This document shows, one piece after another, positions 37,186 to 46,006 of a DNA stretch of 64,000 nt (positions are counted from its first letter, which is position 1; each line of letters begins with the position of its first letter). The DNA is from Bacteroidales bacterium (GTDB taxonomy: Bacteria; Bacteroidota; Bacteroidia; Bacteroidales; UBA932). Where the stretch lies: positions 18,225-82,224 of the forward strand of contig JAFZRX010000014.1 of NCBI GenBank assembly GCA_017619675.1, in the 5' to 3' direction. The position numbers and the translations under genes are program-made. The notes beneath the pieces are model-generated. The model saw only the letters and a list, made by a program, of their open reading frames with translations, was not told the DNA's origin and searched no databases.

Positions 37186-37374
37186 ATGGCAAAGAAAGCT
37201 AAAGGAAACAGGGTGCAGGTCATCCTTGAGTGCACTGAGCAGAAAGCTAGCGGTGTACCCGGAATGTCTCGTTACATTACCACCAAGAACAAGAAGAACA
37301 ATCCTGAGAGGTTGGAGCGCAAGAAATACAATCCGTTCCTCAAGAAGGTTACCGTTCATCGTGAGATCAAGTAA
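37186..37374 (+). CDS. rpmG: Ribosomal protein bL33
   Basis: 62 residues with [39 protein letters not shown]. The paired Cys residues of zinc-binding L33 are absent (a single Cys), so it is the zinc-free form. Confidence 0.95.
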   Translation: MAKKAKGNRVQVILECTEQKASGVPGMSRYITTKNKKNNPERLERKKYNPFLKKVTVHREIK

Positions 37375-37396
37375 TTAAAATCAGGAGTATAAAACT

Positions 37397-37555
37397 ATGG
37401 CAAAGAAAGCAGTAGCTACGTTCGCAGCAAAGGCCGGTGCCAAGAGCATGGTCAAGTGCATCCGCATGGAGAAATCTCCAAAGACCGGTGCATACGTATT
37501 TGTAGAGCATCTCGTAGAAGAGTCCAAGGCTAAGGAGTACTTCGACAAGAAGTAA
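37397..37555 (+). CDS. DUF4295 small basic protein
   Basis: 52 residues (MAKKAVATFAAKAGAKSMVK...), ATG at 37397, TAA at 37553. It starts 22 bases after rpmG. DUF4295 proteins of this size follow rpmB-rpmG in many Bacteroidota and are probably ribosome-associated, though not proven. The conserved RMEKSPKTGAYVFVEHLV fits the family. A terminator follows 25 bases later. Confidence 0.85.
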   Translation: MAKKAVATFAAKAGAKSMVKCIRMEKSPKTGAYVFVEHLVEESKAKEYFDKK

Positions 37556-37579
37556 TCTCTCCTGAGAACACATCATAAG

Positions 37580-37609
37580 AAAGGCCTGCAATTGCTGCGG
37601 GCCTTTTTT
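37580..37609 (+). terminator. Terminator closing the ribosomal protein cluster
   Basis: AAAGGCC-TGCA and TGC-GGGCCTTT pair across a short loop and are followed by six Ts, 25 bases after the DUF4295 stop. Confidence 0.8.
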
Positions 37610-37676
37610 ATGTCTCATTGTACACATACGGCTTATAATTTGTAAATTTGTGTGATAACGCTAAACAAAAAAGGAT

Positions 37677-38177
37677 ATGTTCAAGAAAATTATAGCCATT
37701 TGCGCCCTGGCGGTCCTGTTTACGGGATGCGGCGTACTGCTCGCTGACAAGATCACCCCTGAAGAGCAGGCCCTTGTCCAGCAGCGCCTGGATGCCCAGA
37801 GTTACAGGATTGACGTGCAGTTCATGCTGCCGCGCAGGGGCGGTCAGCAGGCACTGACCTCTCCGTACTCAATTACCGTGAACGACGGCACCATAATCTC
37901 CCACCTTCCGTATGTGGGACAGGCCTGGGACCTTCCTTACGGTGGAGGCAAAGGCCTGAACTTCGAGGCCCCAATCGACTCCTATGCGGAAGAAAGGTCC
38001 GCCACCAAACGTACCATTGTGATAGGCACGGACAATGAAGAGGATTACGTGGTTTACCGCATTGAGGTTTACGATAATGGCAAGGCGGATATCAGGGTCC
38101 GTTCCCAGCACCGTGATCAGATAGACTATCGCGGCAATCTGGATCCCAACACTGACCCAAACAAGAAAGACAAATGA
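37677..38177 (+). CDS. DUF4251 lipoprotein
   Basis: 166 residues. Lipoprotein signal (AVLFTGC-GVLL, Cys18). The rest fits DUF4251: RLDAQSYRIDVQFMLPRRGGQQALTSPYSITVNDGTIISHLPYVG, ending in an Asp/Asn/Lys tail. The function is unknown. The start of the rhodanese gene overlaps its stop by 4 bases (ATGA). Confidence 0.82.
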   Translation: MFKKIIAICALAVLFTGCGVLLADKITPEEQALVQQRLDAQSYRIDVQFMLPRRGGQQALTSPYSITVNDGTIISHLPYVGQAWDLPYGGGKGLNFEAPIDSYAEERSATKRTIVIGTDNEEDYVVYRIEVYDNGKADIRVRSQHRDQIDYRGNLDPNTDPNKKDK

Positions 38178-38566
38178 GACTGATGCCGTTTTTGGCCGTA
38201 TTGATGGGGTTGGTTTCCTGCGCCAGCGCAAGCAAGGTCATCAACGTTAACCAGGGCGGTCTGCAGACCCAGGTAAGGGAAGGTGCGTTCCTGTTGGATG
38301 TACGTACAGATGAAGAATTCACTGAGGCCCACATACCTGGAGCGGCCAATGCGGACTGGTATCAGGAGGATTTCCTGGACCAGGTTCAGAAGTTGTGCCC
38401 TGTGGAGAACAGGACGCCCCTGGTGGTGTACTGCCGTACCGGGCGTCGCAGCGCTGAAGCCGCTGCGGCCCTTTCCAAGGCAGGATACACCGTGTACAAC
38501 CTTCTTGGAGGCATCACGGAGTGGATAGACAACGGAATGAAAGTAGAGAAATTGGAATCTGAGTAA
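38174..38566 (+). CDS. Single-domain rhodanese lipoprotein
   Basis: 130 residues. Probable lipobox (GLVSC-ASA). A rhodanese domain follows with LLDVRTDEEFTEAHIPGAAN and the active-site loop VVYCRTGRRSAEAAAAL (catalytic Cys). Rhodaneses transfer sulfane sulfur; an envelope location would fit redox or sulfur handling (inference). It overlaps the DUF4251 gene, and its stop overlaps the next start by one base, so three genes form one unit. Confidence 0.88.
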   Translation: MRLMPFLAVLMGLVSCASASKVINVNQGGLQTQVREGAFLLDVRTDEEFTEAHIPGAANADWYQEDFLDQVQKLCPVENRTPLVVYCRTGRRSAEAAAALSKAGYTVYNLLGGITEWIDNGMKVEKLESE

Positions 38567-39378
38567 TGGGAAAGGCAAGATGGATAGTTGGCGTCCTGGG
38601 ATGGGTCGCATATGGGCCCATAGGCGCGTTGTTGGGATATCTGTTCGGATCGGTAATTGACAAGACGCTTGACGCTGCCAAGCAGATAACCGGCGGCTCG
38701 GGCACGGGCTCGGGTCAGGGTACGACGTACACCAGGACCACCGGCGGCGGTTACACGCAGAGCCAGCAGGGCTCGCGCCCTTACAGCAGTACGGAGCAGC
38801 GCAACAGTTTCTTCGTGAGCCTGCTGGTGCTGTCATCGGCAGTGATAAGGGCGGACGGCAAGACCCTCCAGTCAGAGGTTGACGTAGTGAAGGACTTCAT
38901 AAGGCGCAACTTTGGAGACAACGCCGTCAGCGAGGCTGTGCGCATTCTGGACAGCCTGAGCACCCAGCAGATAGATGTCTATTCCGTGGGCACCCAGATT
39001 GCCAATAACATGAATTATTCCCAGAGGCTGCAGCTGTTCCACTATCTCACCCAGATAGCCATAGCCGACGGAGACTTCAGCAAATCAGAGAAAGACGTCC
39101 TGGAGGCCATTGGAGGGGCCATAAGGCTCAATTCTTCCGATATCACTTCCATTATCTCAATGCATTACAAGGACAAGGAGTCCGCGTATGCCGTGCTTGA
39201 GATTTCGCCGTCTGCGACGGCCGATGAGATCAAGGCCGCCTATCGCCGCATGGCAATGAAATATCACCCTGACAAGGTGGCGACGCTGGGCCCGGAGGTC
39301 CAGAAGGCGGCGGAAGAGAAATTCCGGAAGATCCAGGAAGCCTACGAGACCATAAAGAAAGAGCGCGGCATCAGTTGA
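38566..39378 (+). CDS. DjlA-like protein: TerB domain plus C-terminal J domain
   Basis: 270 residues. An N-terminal hydrophobic Gly-rich segment (about 6-30, WIVGVLGWVAYGPIGALLGYLFG) is probably a membrane anchor. A Gly/Ser/Thr/Gln linker comes next, then a TerB-like helical domain (SLLVLSSAVIRADGKTLQSEVD; IAIADGDFSKSEKDVLEAIGG). A J domain closes the protein (about 205-265) with the HPD motif in MAMKYHPDKV. The order is that of DjlA co-chaperones, which activate DnaK at the membrane. Confidence 0.88.
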   Translation: MGKARWIVGVLGWVAYGPIGALLGYLFGSVIDKTLDAAKQITGGSGTGSGQGTTYTRTTGGGYTQSQQGSRPYSSTEQRNSFFVSLLVLSSAVIRADGKTLQSEVDVVKDFIRRNFGDNAVSEAVRILDSLSTQQIDVYSVGTQIANNMNYSQRLQLFHYLTQIAIADGDFSKSEKDVLEAIGGAIRLNSSDITSIISMHYKDKESAYAVLEISPSATADEIKAAYRRMAMKYHPDKVATLGPEVQKAAEEKFRKIQEAYETIKKERGIS

Positions 39379-39472
39379 TGCGGCTTTTTTTTGAGCGATA
39401 ACTGGACATTTTTGATATCCTTTATTTTTGAGGGAGAATTGTACTATCTTTATGATACAGAATAGTATCATT

Positions 39473-42400
39473 ATGAGAGCCAGAGCACTTTTCCTTTCAT
39501 TCCTCCTTTTACCGGTGCTGCTGAATGCGCAGGATAAGCCTTTTATGCAGGACCTTCCATATTATGTGGAGAACTTGTCAGTATATGGACTTAACCAGGA
39601 GGAAGGCAGAGCCTTCCACATTCCTGAAAAGAACATTTCACTTGACGGAAAATGGAAATTCTTTTATAGTGACAATCCAGCCGGAATCCCGGACGGCTTT
39701 TTCCGTACAGGGTTCAATGACCGAAGGTGGTCTTATATAGATGTACCGTCCAATTGGGAGATGCAGGGCTTTGGCCAGGCTCTCTTCCGTAATGTAAGCA
39801 CCCCGTTCAAGACCAACAGGATGCCCGGTACCACTCAGAATATGCCAATGCGCCAGACTCAAGCCGGAACCCCTCCGCCGCCGGCGCTGTTCAGCGTAAC
39901 CGTGCCGGACGTTCCAATGGATTACAATCCTACAGGTGCGTACAGGACAACGTTCAATATCCCGTCTTCCTGGAAAGGGGACAGGATATTCATCCGCTTT
40001 GAGAAAGTGGCCTCCGCATCCTTCGTATGGATAAACGGAGAGGAAGTGGGCTACAATGAAGGTGCGCAGGAGCCATCGGAATATGATATTACCAAGTATG
40101 TGAAGCCTGGGCGCAACACCGTGGCGGTACTTGTACTCAAGTACAGCGACGGATATTATTTGGAGGGTCAGGATTACTGGCGCCTTGCAGGTATTTTTGA
40201 TGACGTAACTGTATTTGCAACACCGCAGGCGCGCATCCGTGACTGGCAGGTCATCACGGACTTTGACAAATCGTTCACGGACTCTGACTTGAGCGTAGCG
40301 ATAGATCTTACAGCATATGATGTTGCCGCTTCCGGCTACAGTCTTACCGCAGAGGTATCCCGCCAGGGAAGGCAGGTAGCTCTGATGCAGAAGGATGCCA
40401 TAAGCATTCCTGCAGGAGGGAGCAATCTGGTTTCCCTTCGCGCAAGGGTTGCTTCGCCAAATAAATGGACAGCGGAAACGCCGGATCTGTATGACCTCAA
40501 GATGACCCTCAAGGATGCTTCCGGACGCGTTGTGGATGAGGTTACCAAGCGCATAGGATTCAAGAAGACGGAAATCATTGACGGTGTTTTCTATCTGAAC
40601 GGACAGCCGCTCAAGGTCATTGCGGAGTGCTCCCACATGCAGCATCCTGAACTTGGCCACGCCATGGACGAGGCCACCATCCGCAAGGACTTTGAGATTC
40701 TCAAGCAGTTCAATTTCAACGCAGTGCGAACCTCACACTATCCTCCTGTAAACGAATACCTTGACCTTGCAGATGAGTATGGTCTGTACATCATTGATGA
40801 GACCGGAGATGAGGCCCACGCCACTGAATATGTCTCCAATGTCCCTGATTTTGCACCGATGTATAGGGAGAGGGTGCGCCAGATGGTCCTGCGTGACCGC
40901 AACCACGCCTGTGTGCTTTTCTGGAGCGCTGGAAACGAGAGCGGTGAAGGCCCTAACATAACGGAGGTTGTAAAGGAAGGTAAGAAATATGATCCAACCA
41001 GGTTTTGGATGTACGGAGGCAATGCTGCCAAGCACGATGCGGAAGATATAGTTGGACCGCGCTATCCAAGCCCTATGGAGCATGAATTGTCCTATGGTAT
41101 TGACCGTAGCGACAAGCGTCCGTCCTTTATGGATGAGTATGTATCCGTGGCAGGAAACGGAGGAGGCAGTTTTGATGACTTCTGGCGTGAAATTGACGAA
41201 CACCCGTCACTCCTGGGAGGTGCCATCTGGGATTTCGTGAGCCCGGGACTCACAGAGCCTGTTCGCAGGCTGGTAGACAAGTCCCCTTATGGTACCAGGG
41301 CTGACATCATGGGTCGCGCAAAGCTTGTGAAGGGTCCTACTGGGAAGGCCATCGACTTTGGTCCTGTTGAGCAGTGGGTTCAGGTTTACAGGGCTGATAA
41401 TGTCGAGATCAGCGGAGACAAGCTCACCCTTACGCTGGATATCTGCCCAAGGTACTTCAACCGCGGCGGAGGATATATGATAACCAAGGGAAGCCGTCAG
41501 TTTGGCCTCAGGCAGAACAATGACAAGGTGGAATTCTACATTGATAACGGCCAGGTGATTACCATCAGGGGAGACATCCCTGCCAATTGGGAAGACCGCT
41601 GGCACAATGTAACCGCAGTATATGACGGCGCTACAATGAAGATATTCATTGACGGCGCGGAGGTGGCATCGGGCGAAGCCAAAGGCAACATACGCAACCT
41701 TCCTATGTCCTTGTGCATAGGCCGCAACGAAGAGCGCAACGGCCAGGATACCAATGAGTACATCATTGACGCACTGGTGGACAACGTGGGCGTCTTTGCG
41801 GCCGCCGTGGATCCTTCTGACGGATTTGACCCGGCTGCCGCCGCCCTGTGGCTTGATTTTGAAGAGGAGATTGACGAAGGCACCTTCTACACATACGGAA
41901 TAGGCGCCCGCACCTACGGAAGCATCTGGCCTGACCGTGTTCCTCAGCCGGAAATGTGGCAGATGAAGAAGAGCCAGCAGCCTTTGAACTACCGAATGCT
42001 GGACAGCCGCACCGGTCTCGTGGAGATCCACAACCGCAGTTACTTTGCCAACGCATCAAGGTATGACACAATATGGGAGATAACCGCTGACGGACAGACA
42101 GTTGCTTCCGGAACCCTGAACCTTGACATTGACCCTCAGGGAACCGTTGCAGTTAAAGTCCCTTATACAAAGCCGCAGATTGTTCCTGGCAAGGAATATC
42201 GCCTGACAATCAGTTCACGCCTGCGCAATGACCAGATATGGGCCAAGGCAGGACACGAGGTTGCTTGGGAGCAGTTTGACCTTGAAGGCTGGAACCTTCC
42301 GGCCTCACCTGCACCAAAGCCAGCAGGAAGCGTTTCCCTGGCTCAGTCTGACGGAAAGATTACAGCATCCGGTGCTGGCTTTACATATACCTTTGACGCC

Positions 42401-43300
42401 CAGAGCGGGGCCTTGACCTCTATGGTAGTAGACGGGAAACAGATGCTTTCCGCTCCGCTGAAGGTCAATTTGTGGAGGGCTCCGGTTGCCAATGAGGTTG
42501 ACGGTTGGAATGCCGGCACTGTCCGCTCATTGCTGACCAACGCACAGCAGGGTTACGGCGCAATTGGCGCAAGTTCTTCAATAGCAGCCATCTTTTATGC
42601 CGCAGGCCTTGACAAGCTGAGATGGGTGCCGGTTTATGTCAGGTCCCGTGTAGAAGACGGTGCAGTTTATATTGATGTCCGTGAGCTGGTGCTCTTTGGC
42701 GGAGCCCAGGGCATCACCCAACTGGATCTTTATATCATGGGACGCAGGTCAAATGGAATGGAAAGCCTATTCTCCTGGAGGGTGGATGCAGACGGCACTG
42801 TTACCGTGAAGCACCAGTTGTTCCCTGAGGGCGATATGCCGGCCTGGCTGCCGCGCGTAGGCGTCACCCTGTCTCTGGACGGCTCACTGGGCAATGTAGA
42901 CTGGTATGGCCGCGGACCTCAGGCTTCATATCCAGACAGGAGGAGCGGTTACCGCATAGGGGAGTGGTCAACTACTGTTGACGATATGTATGAGCCATAC
43001 CTGATTCCACAGGACTATGGCCTGCGTATGGATTGCCGCAGGGTAAGTTTCACCGATGATTCAGGCAAAGGACTTATGTTCAAGATGGATGTGCCGTTTG
43101 GCTTCAACGCCTATCCTTTCACAACTGACAATCTGACAAAAGCAGTTTATCAGTATCAATTGGAGAGGTCTGGAGACATCACGCTCAACTTGAACTACGC
43201 TGATACCGGCGTTGGAGATACTTCCCGCTCAACGCTTCCTGGATATCGTGCATATCCAGAAACCTATCAGCGGACAATTGTAATTACCCCTGTCAGATAA
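39473..43300 (+). CDS. Glycoside hydrolase family 2 (beta-galactosidase-type) with inserted LamG-like domain
   Basis: 1275 residues from the ATG at 39473 (MRARALFLSFLLLPVLLNAQ, signal peptide); an upstream ATG gives a hydrophilic N-terminus and is rejected. Sugar-binding and Ig-like domains cover about 20-375 (YGLNQEEGRAFHIPEKNISLDGKWKFFYS). The TIM barrel (about 375-610) has acid/base Glu489 in WSAGNESG and nucleophile Glu555 in SFMDEYVS. Residues about 619-780 form a LamG/concanavalin-like domain inserted between barrel and the DUF4981 domain. A C-terminal beta-galactosidase small-chain domain ends it (VDWYGRGPQASYPDRRSGYRIG). Substrate is a beta-galactoside or related glycan. Single-gene unit after the DjlA operon. 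Confidence 0.9.
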   Translation: MRARALFLSFLLLPVLLNAQDKPFMQDLPYYVENLSVYGLNQEEGRAFHIPEKNISLDGKWKFFYSDNPAGIPDGFFRTGFNDRRWSYIDVPSNWEMQGFGQALFRNVSTPFKTNRMPGTTQNMPMRQTQAGTPPPPALFSVTVPDVPMDYNPTGAYRTTFNIPSSWKGDRIFIRFEKVASASFVWINGEEVGYNEGAQEPSEYDITKYVKPGRNTVAVLVLKYSDGYYLEGQDYWRLAGIFDDVTVFATPQARIRDWQVITDFDKSFTDSDLSVAIDLTAYDVAASGYSLTAEVSRQGRQVALMQKDAISIPAGGSNLVSLRARVASPNKWTAETPDLYDLKMTLKDASGRVVDEVTKRIGFKKTEIIDGVFYLNGQPLKVIAECSHMQHPELGHAMDEATIRKDFEILKQFNFNAVRTSHYPPVNEYLDLADEYGLYIIDETGDEAHATEYVSNVPDFAPMYRERVRQMVLRDRNHACVLFWSAGNESGEGPNITEVVKEGKKYDPTRFWMYGGNAAKHDAEDIVGPRYPSPMEHELSYGIDRSDKRPSFMDEYVSVAGNGGGSFDDFWREIDEHPSLLGGAIWDFVSPGLTEPVRRLVDKSPYGTRADIMGRAKLVKGPTGKAIDFGPVEQWVQVYRADNVEISGDKLTLTLDICPRYFNRGGGYMITKGSRQFGLRQNNDKVEFYIDNGQVITIRGDIPANWEDRWHNVTAVYDGATMKIFIDGAEVASGEAKGNIRNLPMSLCIGRNEERNGQDTNEYIIDALVDNVGVFAAAVDPSDGFDPAAAALWLDFEEEIDEGTFYTYGIGARTYGSIWPDRVPQPEMWQMKKSQQPLNYRMLDSRTGLVEIHNRSYFANASRYDTIWEITADGQTVASGTLNLDIDPQGTVAVKVPYTKPQIVPGKEYRLTISSRLRNDQIWAKAGHEVAWEQFDLEGWNLPASPAPKPAGSVSLAQSDGKITASGAGFTYTFDAQSGALTSMVVDGKQMLSAPLKVNLWRAPVANEVDGWNAGTVRSLLTNAQQGYGAIGASSSIAAIFYAAGLDKLRWVPVYVRSRVEDGAVYIDVRELVLFGGAQGITQLDLYIMGRRSNGMESLFSWRVDADGTVTVKHQLFPEGDMPAWLPRVGVTLSLDGSLGNVDWYGRGPQASYPDRRSGYRIGEWSTTVDDMYEPYLIPQDYGLRMDCRRVSFTDDSGKGLMFKMDVPFGFNAYPFTTDNLTKAVYQYQLERSGDITLNLNYADTGVGDTSRSTLPGYRAYPETYQRTIVITPVR

Positions 43301-43313
43301 GGGTTGCTGGCAA

Positions 43314-43844
43314 TTACTTGATTATCTTATAATAGCCCTCCTTTCGCGGTTTTGGCGGGAGGGGGGCCATATCAGGATAACCCAAAGCCAGCGCGCCCAC
43401 GCCAATCACGTCCTCAGGCATTCCCAATTCCTTGAGGAGTTCTTTTCCGGCCGGAGTCTCAAACATTTCACGTTCACGGTTGATCCAGCAGGAGCCAAGG
43501 CCAATGGCGTATGCGGCGTTCATCATATTTCCAAGTACAAGGCTGCCGTCAGGAACACCGTTGGCCCATTTCTTTGGGCTAGATGCGAAAACCAGCACGT
43601 AAGTAGGGGCGCCGTAGAATGGATTGACATCCCTGCCCCACACTTCTGCGTTGAGCTTGGCAATCTTTTCCATCAGCTCTGGGTTCTGGACGGCAACTAT
43701 CCAAGGATCCTGGAAGCCCATTGCGGTTGGAGCCCAGGTACCAGCCTCAAGCACGTTCTTGAGCTCATCGTCAGTAATCTGTACTTTCTTGAATTTTCTG
43801 ATGCTGCGCCTGTTCTTGAGCGCGTCTATAACTGTGTTGTTCAT
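43314..43844 (-). CDS. Nitroreductase family protein
   Basis: 176 residues. FMN-dependent fold: ALKNRRSIRKFKKVQITDDELKNVLEAGTWAPTAMGFQDPWIVAV at the N-terminus (FMN phosphate-binding Arg pair), later NMMNAAYAIGLGSCWINRE, and a C-terminal GYPDMAPLPPKPRK. Such enzymes reduce quinones, nitro compounds or flavins with NAD(P)H; the physiological substrate is unknown. It has a strong Shine-Dalgarno sequence, unusual for this phylum. Convergent with the GH2 gene and divergent from the EamA gene. Confidence 0.92.
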   Translation of the reverse strand: MNNTVIDALKNRRSIRKFKKVQITDDELKNVLEAGTWAPTAMGFQDPWIVAVQNPELMEKIAKLNAEVWGRDVNPFYGAPTYVLVFASSPKKWANGVPDGSLVLGNMMNAAYAIGLGSCWINREREMFETPAGKELLKELGMPEDVIGVGALALGYPDMAPLPPKPRKEGYYKIIK

Positions 43845-43851
43845 TGTAAGT

Positions 43852-43857
43852 CCTCCT
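43852..43857 (-). promoter_or_regulatory. Strong Shine-Dalgarno sequence of the nitroreductase gene
   Basis: On the minus strand AGGAGG stands 7 bases before the ATG. Bacteroidota genes rarely use such sites, and the other starts in this window do not show one this strong. Confidence 0.65.
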
Positions 43858-43914
43858 GTTTCTTTATTGTCAATTACAAATATAGATTTTATTGCTTATA
43901 ATTGTACAGAAAAA

Positions 43915-44805
43915 ATGGGCTCTGAAAAGAACAAGACTCTTGCAATCCTCCATACGGCCGTCTTCCTGGCAGGTTGGACCGGCATCTTTGGAAGGATGAT
44001 CTCCCTTGGGGGACTGCCCCTGGTGTTGTATCGCATTATGGTAAGCGTGGCCACCCTGGCGGCAGTCCTCGCCTGTATGGGAAAGCTGCACAAAGTGTCC
44101 TGGAAAGCCTTTGTGAAGATAGCCGGGTGCGGTGTGATCCTCGCCCTGCACTGGGTGGCCTTCTACGCCAGCATCCAGGCTTCCAACGTATCGGTTGGCG
44201 TAGCATGCATTGCCACTTCCTGCTTCTTTGCCGCAATCCTTCATCCCCTGATAAACCGCAAGCGCGTCTCCTGGGCGGAAGTGCTCATCAGTTTCATAGC
44301 CATAGCCGGAGTCCTGCTGATATTCAGCCTTGACGTGCGATACAGGCTGGGAATAGCGCTGGGATTGCTGTCAGCCGCCATGTATTCGCTGTTCTCGGTA
44401 CTCAACATAAATGTAGCGCGTGAAACGGGTCAGAACAGTTCCACTATGCTTCTTTACGAACTGGTTGGGGGAGTGATCTTCCTGTCGCTGGTCATTCCGC
44501 TGTATCTGAAACTTTTCCCGGGGGCCGATATCGCCCCGCAGGGGAAGGATGTATCGTGGCTCCTGCTTCTGGGCTCGGTGTTCACCATCCTGCCGTTCCT
44601 GTTCCAGCTTCACGCCATGCGGACGCTGTCCGCATTTACCGTGAACCTGGCCTACAACCTGGAGTCGGTATACAGCATGGCTTTCGCCGCGCTCATCTTC
44701 AAAGAATACAGGGAAGTGGGTTGGTCTTTCTGGCTGGGAATAGCCTTGATAATCATCTCTGTCCTTATCCAGACCCGCAGGGTGTTGGCCATGCAGAAAA
44801 CATGA
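43915..44805 (+). CDS. EamA/DMT-superfamily transporter
   Basis: 296 residues from the ATG at 43915 (MGSEKNKTLAILHTAVFLAG); a longer frame runs antisense through the nitroreductase gene and is rejected. Ten transmembrane helices in two EamA halves (about 8-140 and 150-290; VGVACIATSCFFAAILHPL and AFTVNLAYNLESVYSMAFAALIFKEYREVGW). DMT transporters export amino acids or metabolites; the substrate is not predictable. Convergent with the exonuclease gene, 4 bases apart. Confidence 0.9.
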   Translation: MGSEKNKTLAILHTAVFLAGWTGIFGRMISLGGLPLVLYRIMVSVATLAAVLACMGKLHKVSWKAFVKIAGCGVILALHWVAFYASIQASNVSVGVACIATSCFFAAILHPLINRKRVSWAEVLISFIAIAGVLLIFSLDVRYRLGIALGLLSAAMYSLFSVLNINVARETGQNSSTMLLYELVGGVIFLSLVIPLYLKLFPGADIAPQGKDVSWLLLLGSVFTILPFLFQLHAMRTLSAFTVNLAYNLESVYSMAFAALIFKEYREVGWSFWLGIALIIISVLIQTRRVLAMQKT

Positions 44806-44809
44806 TGGG

Positions 44810-45304
44810 TCAGAGCAGTTTCATCGCGATATAGGCGCATGCCTCGGCATCGGCCAGGGCATTATGGTGGTTTGTGAGGTCGTAGCCGCAGGCCGCAGCC
44901 ACCGTGGGCAAGCGGTGATTGGGGAGAGTGAATCCAAAGTGGTGCCGGGACGCCCACAGCGTGTCATAGAATGTGTAATCAGGATAGTCCATCCTATAGA
45001 CCCTGAACACAGCCTTCAGGCATCCTTCATCAAACCTGGCATTATGGGCAACCAGCGGAAGCCCTTCTATGAGCGGTTCTATCTTTTCCCATACATAAGG
45101 AAATACAGGCGCGTCTTCCGTGTCATCCGGGCCCAGCCCGTGAACCTGCTGGCAGAACCATTTATAATACTCCGGTTCCGGATGGATCAGGCTGTAGAAA
45201 CTGTCCACTATCTCCCCGCCGCGCACGACCACCACCCCCACGCTGCACACGCTGGTAGGGCACTCGTTTGCCGTCTCAAAATCTATTGCCGCAAAATCCG
45301 TCAT
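44810..45304 (-). CDS. DEDDh 3'-5' exonuclease (DnaQ-like)
   Basis: 164 residues, a single RNase T/DnaQ domain. Exo I FAAIDFETANECPTSVCSVG, Exo II VAHNARFDEGCL and Exo III NHHNALADAEACA give the four acidic residues and the catalytic His of the DEDDh class. No polymerase or helicase domain. Similar small proteins are annotated as the exonuclease epsilon-like subunit family in Bacteroidota. Upstream lies the repeat-rich gene-free region. Confidence 0.92.
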   Translation of the reverse strand: MTDFAAIDFETANECPTSVCSVGVVVVRGGEIVDSFYSLIHPEPEYYKWFCQQVHGLGPDDTEDAPVFPYVWEKIEPLIEGLPLVAHNARFDEGCLKAVFRVYRMDYPDYTFYDTLWASRHHFGFTLPNHRLPTVAAACGYDLTNHHNALADAEACAYIAMKLL

Positions 45305-45378
45305 ACTCTCTAACCCAAAGATAATGCATTCTATCTATTAATCCTATCCAATTATCATCCCTTTTCCTTTACACATAC

Positions 45379-45594
45379 GGTATGAGGGGGTTACCTCCGG
45401 AAGCCTTCGCTACGCTCATCCCAAAAGCAATTCAGGGGGCACGCCCCCTCCCACACCCCCATGGCCTTTACACCTTTCCGTATTTGCCTTACGACAAATA
45501 CCCGGCTCGGCCGGGCGCCTGATGGCGCCTTTGCTCTACTCCATTGACTTCCTTCTGCTGCGGCCACGGGCCCCGGAGGCAACCCCCTCATACC
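45379..45594. repeat. 216-base element with 22-bp inverted ends and internal hairpins
   Basis: The ends 45379-45400 (GGTATGAGGGGGTTACCTCC...) and 45573-45594 are inverted repeats with a single mismatch over 22 bases. Inside are four more perfect stems: AGGGGGC/GCCCCCT (45434-45449), GTATTTG/CAAATAC (45480-45501), CCCGGC/GCCGGG (45501-45515) and GGCGCC/GGCGCC (45514-45529). A 14-mer of the left end recurs at 4810-4823. A MITE-like element or structured RNA are both possible. A 66-codon frame on the minus strand is probably a by-product of the repeat. Confidence 0.7.
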
Positions 45595-45622
45595 GCTCTC
45601 ATTATGTGACGTTGCAAAGTGC

Positions 45623-46006
45623 GTGGAGTGGAATGTATTGATAATAAATCACTTAGTTATAGATGCATTATTCGTTTTGGATAGGGCTTCTTTTCTTATC
45701 GTACTGATTATCAATCCCTTACGCTCCACTGCCCAATAATATGGACGGACAACCGGTATAGAGAAGTGTTACGGACGGTACAACCGGCGTACCGTACTGC
45801 ACAAAAAAGGGGGAGAAACGCTACTAACGGGACACCTTATGTACCATACTGCACACTATAACTCTGAAAACCGGAGTGATTCCCAGATTCAACATTAGCT
45901 GTGTGACGTAAAGTGTTGAGAGTCAGTAAGATGATGTTTTTAACGGTGCCGATTTCAATACCGTTAAAATGTTCTTATCATTGATTATCAGGACTTTACC
46001 CTCCAC
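45623..46006. repeat. Three copies of a 23-base motif GTGGAG-N10-TGATAAT
   Basis: Copies at 45623-45645 (plus), 45707-45729 (minus) and 45984-46006 (minus) share GTGGAG at one end and TGATAAT at the other at identical spacing, with partial identity in the middle (GGAA, GTAA, GTAA). The two minus-strand copies also share GATAAG a few bases beyond the TGATAAT end. A fourth, more decayed copy may start at 45903. The constant spacing suggests a protein- or RNA-recognition unit. Confidence 0.6.
45789..45855 (+). repeat. Pair of 15-base direct repeats
   Basis: GTACCGTACTGCACA at 45789-45803 and GTACCATACTGCACA at 45841-45855 differ at one base and are 52 bases apart. They lie between copies two and three of the 23-base motif. 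Confidence 0.6.

Noticed and set aside
45391-45591. 66-codon frame on the minus strand inside the inverted element
   Set aside because: It lies between the arms of the inverted repeat and its sequence is dictated by hairpins; Arg/Gly/Ala/Pro-rich without a start context. Treated as a by-product of the repeat.
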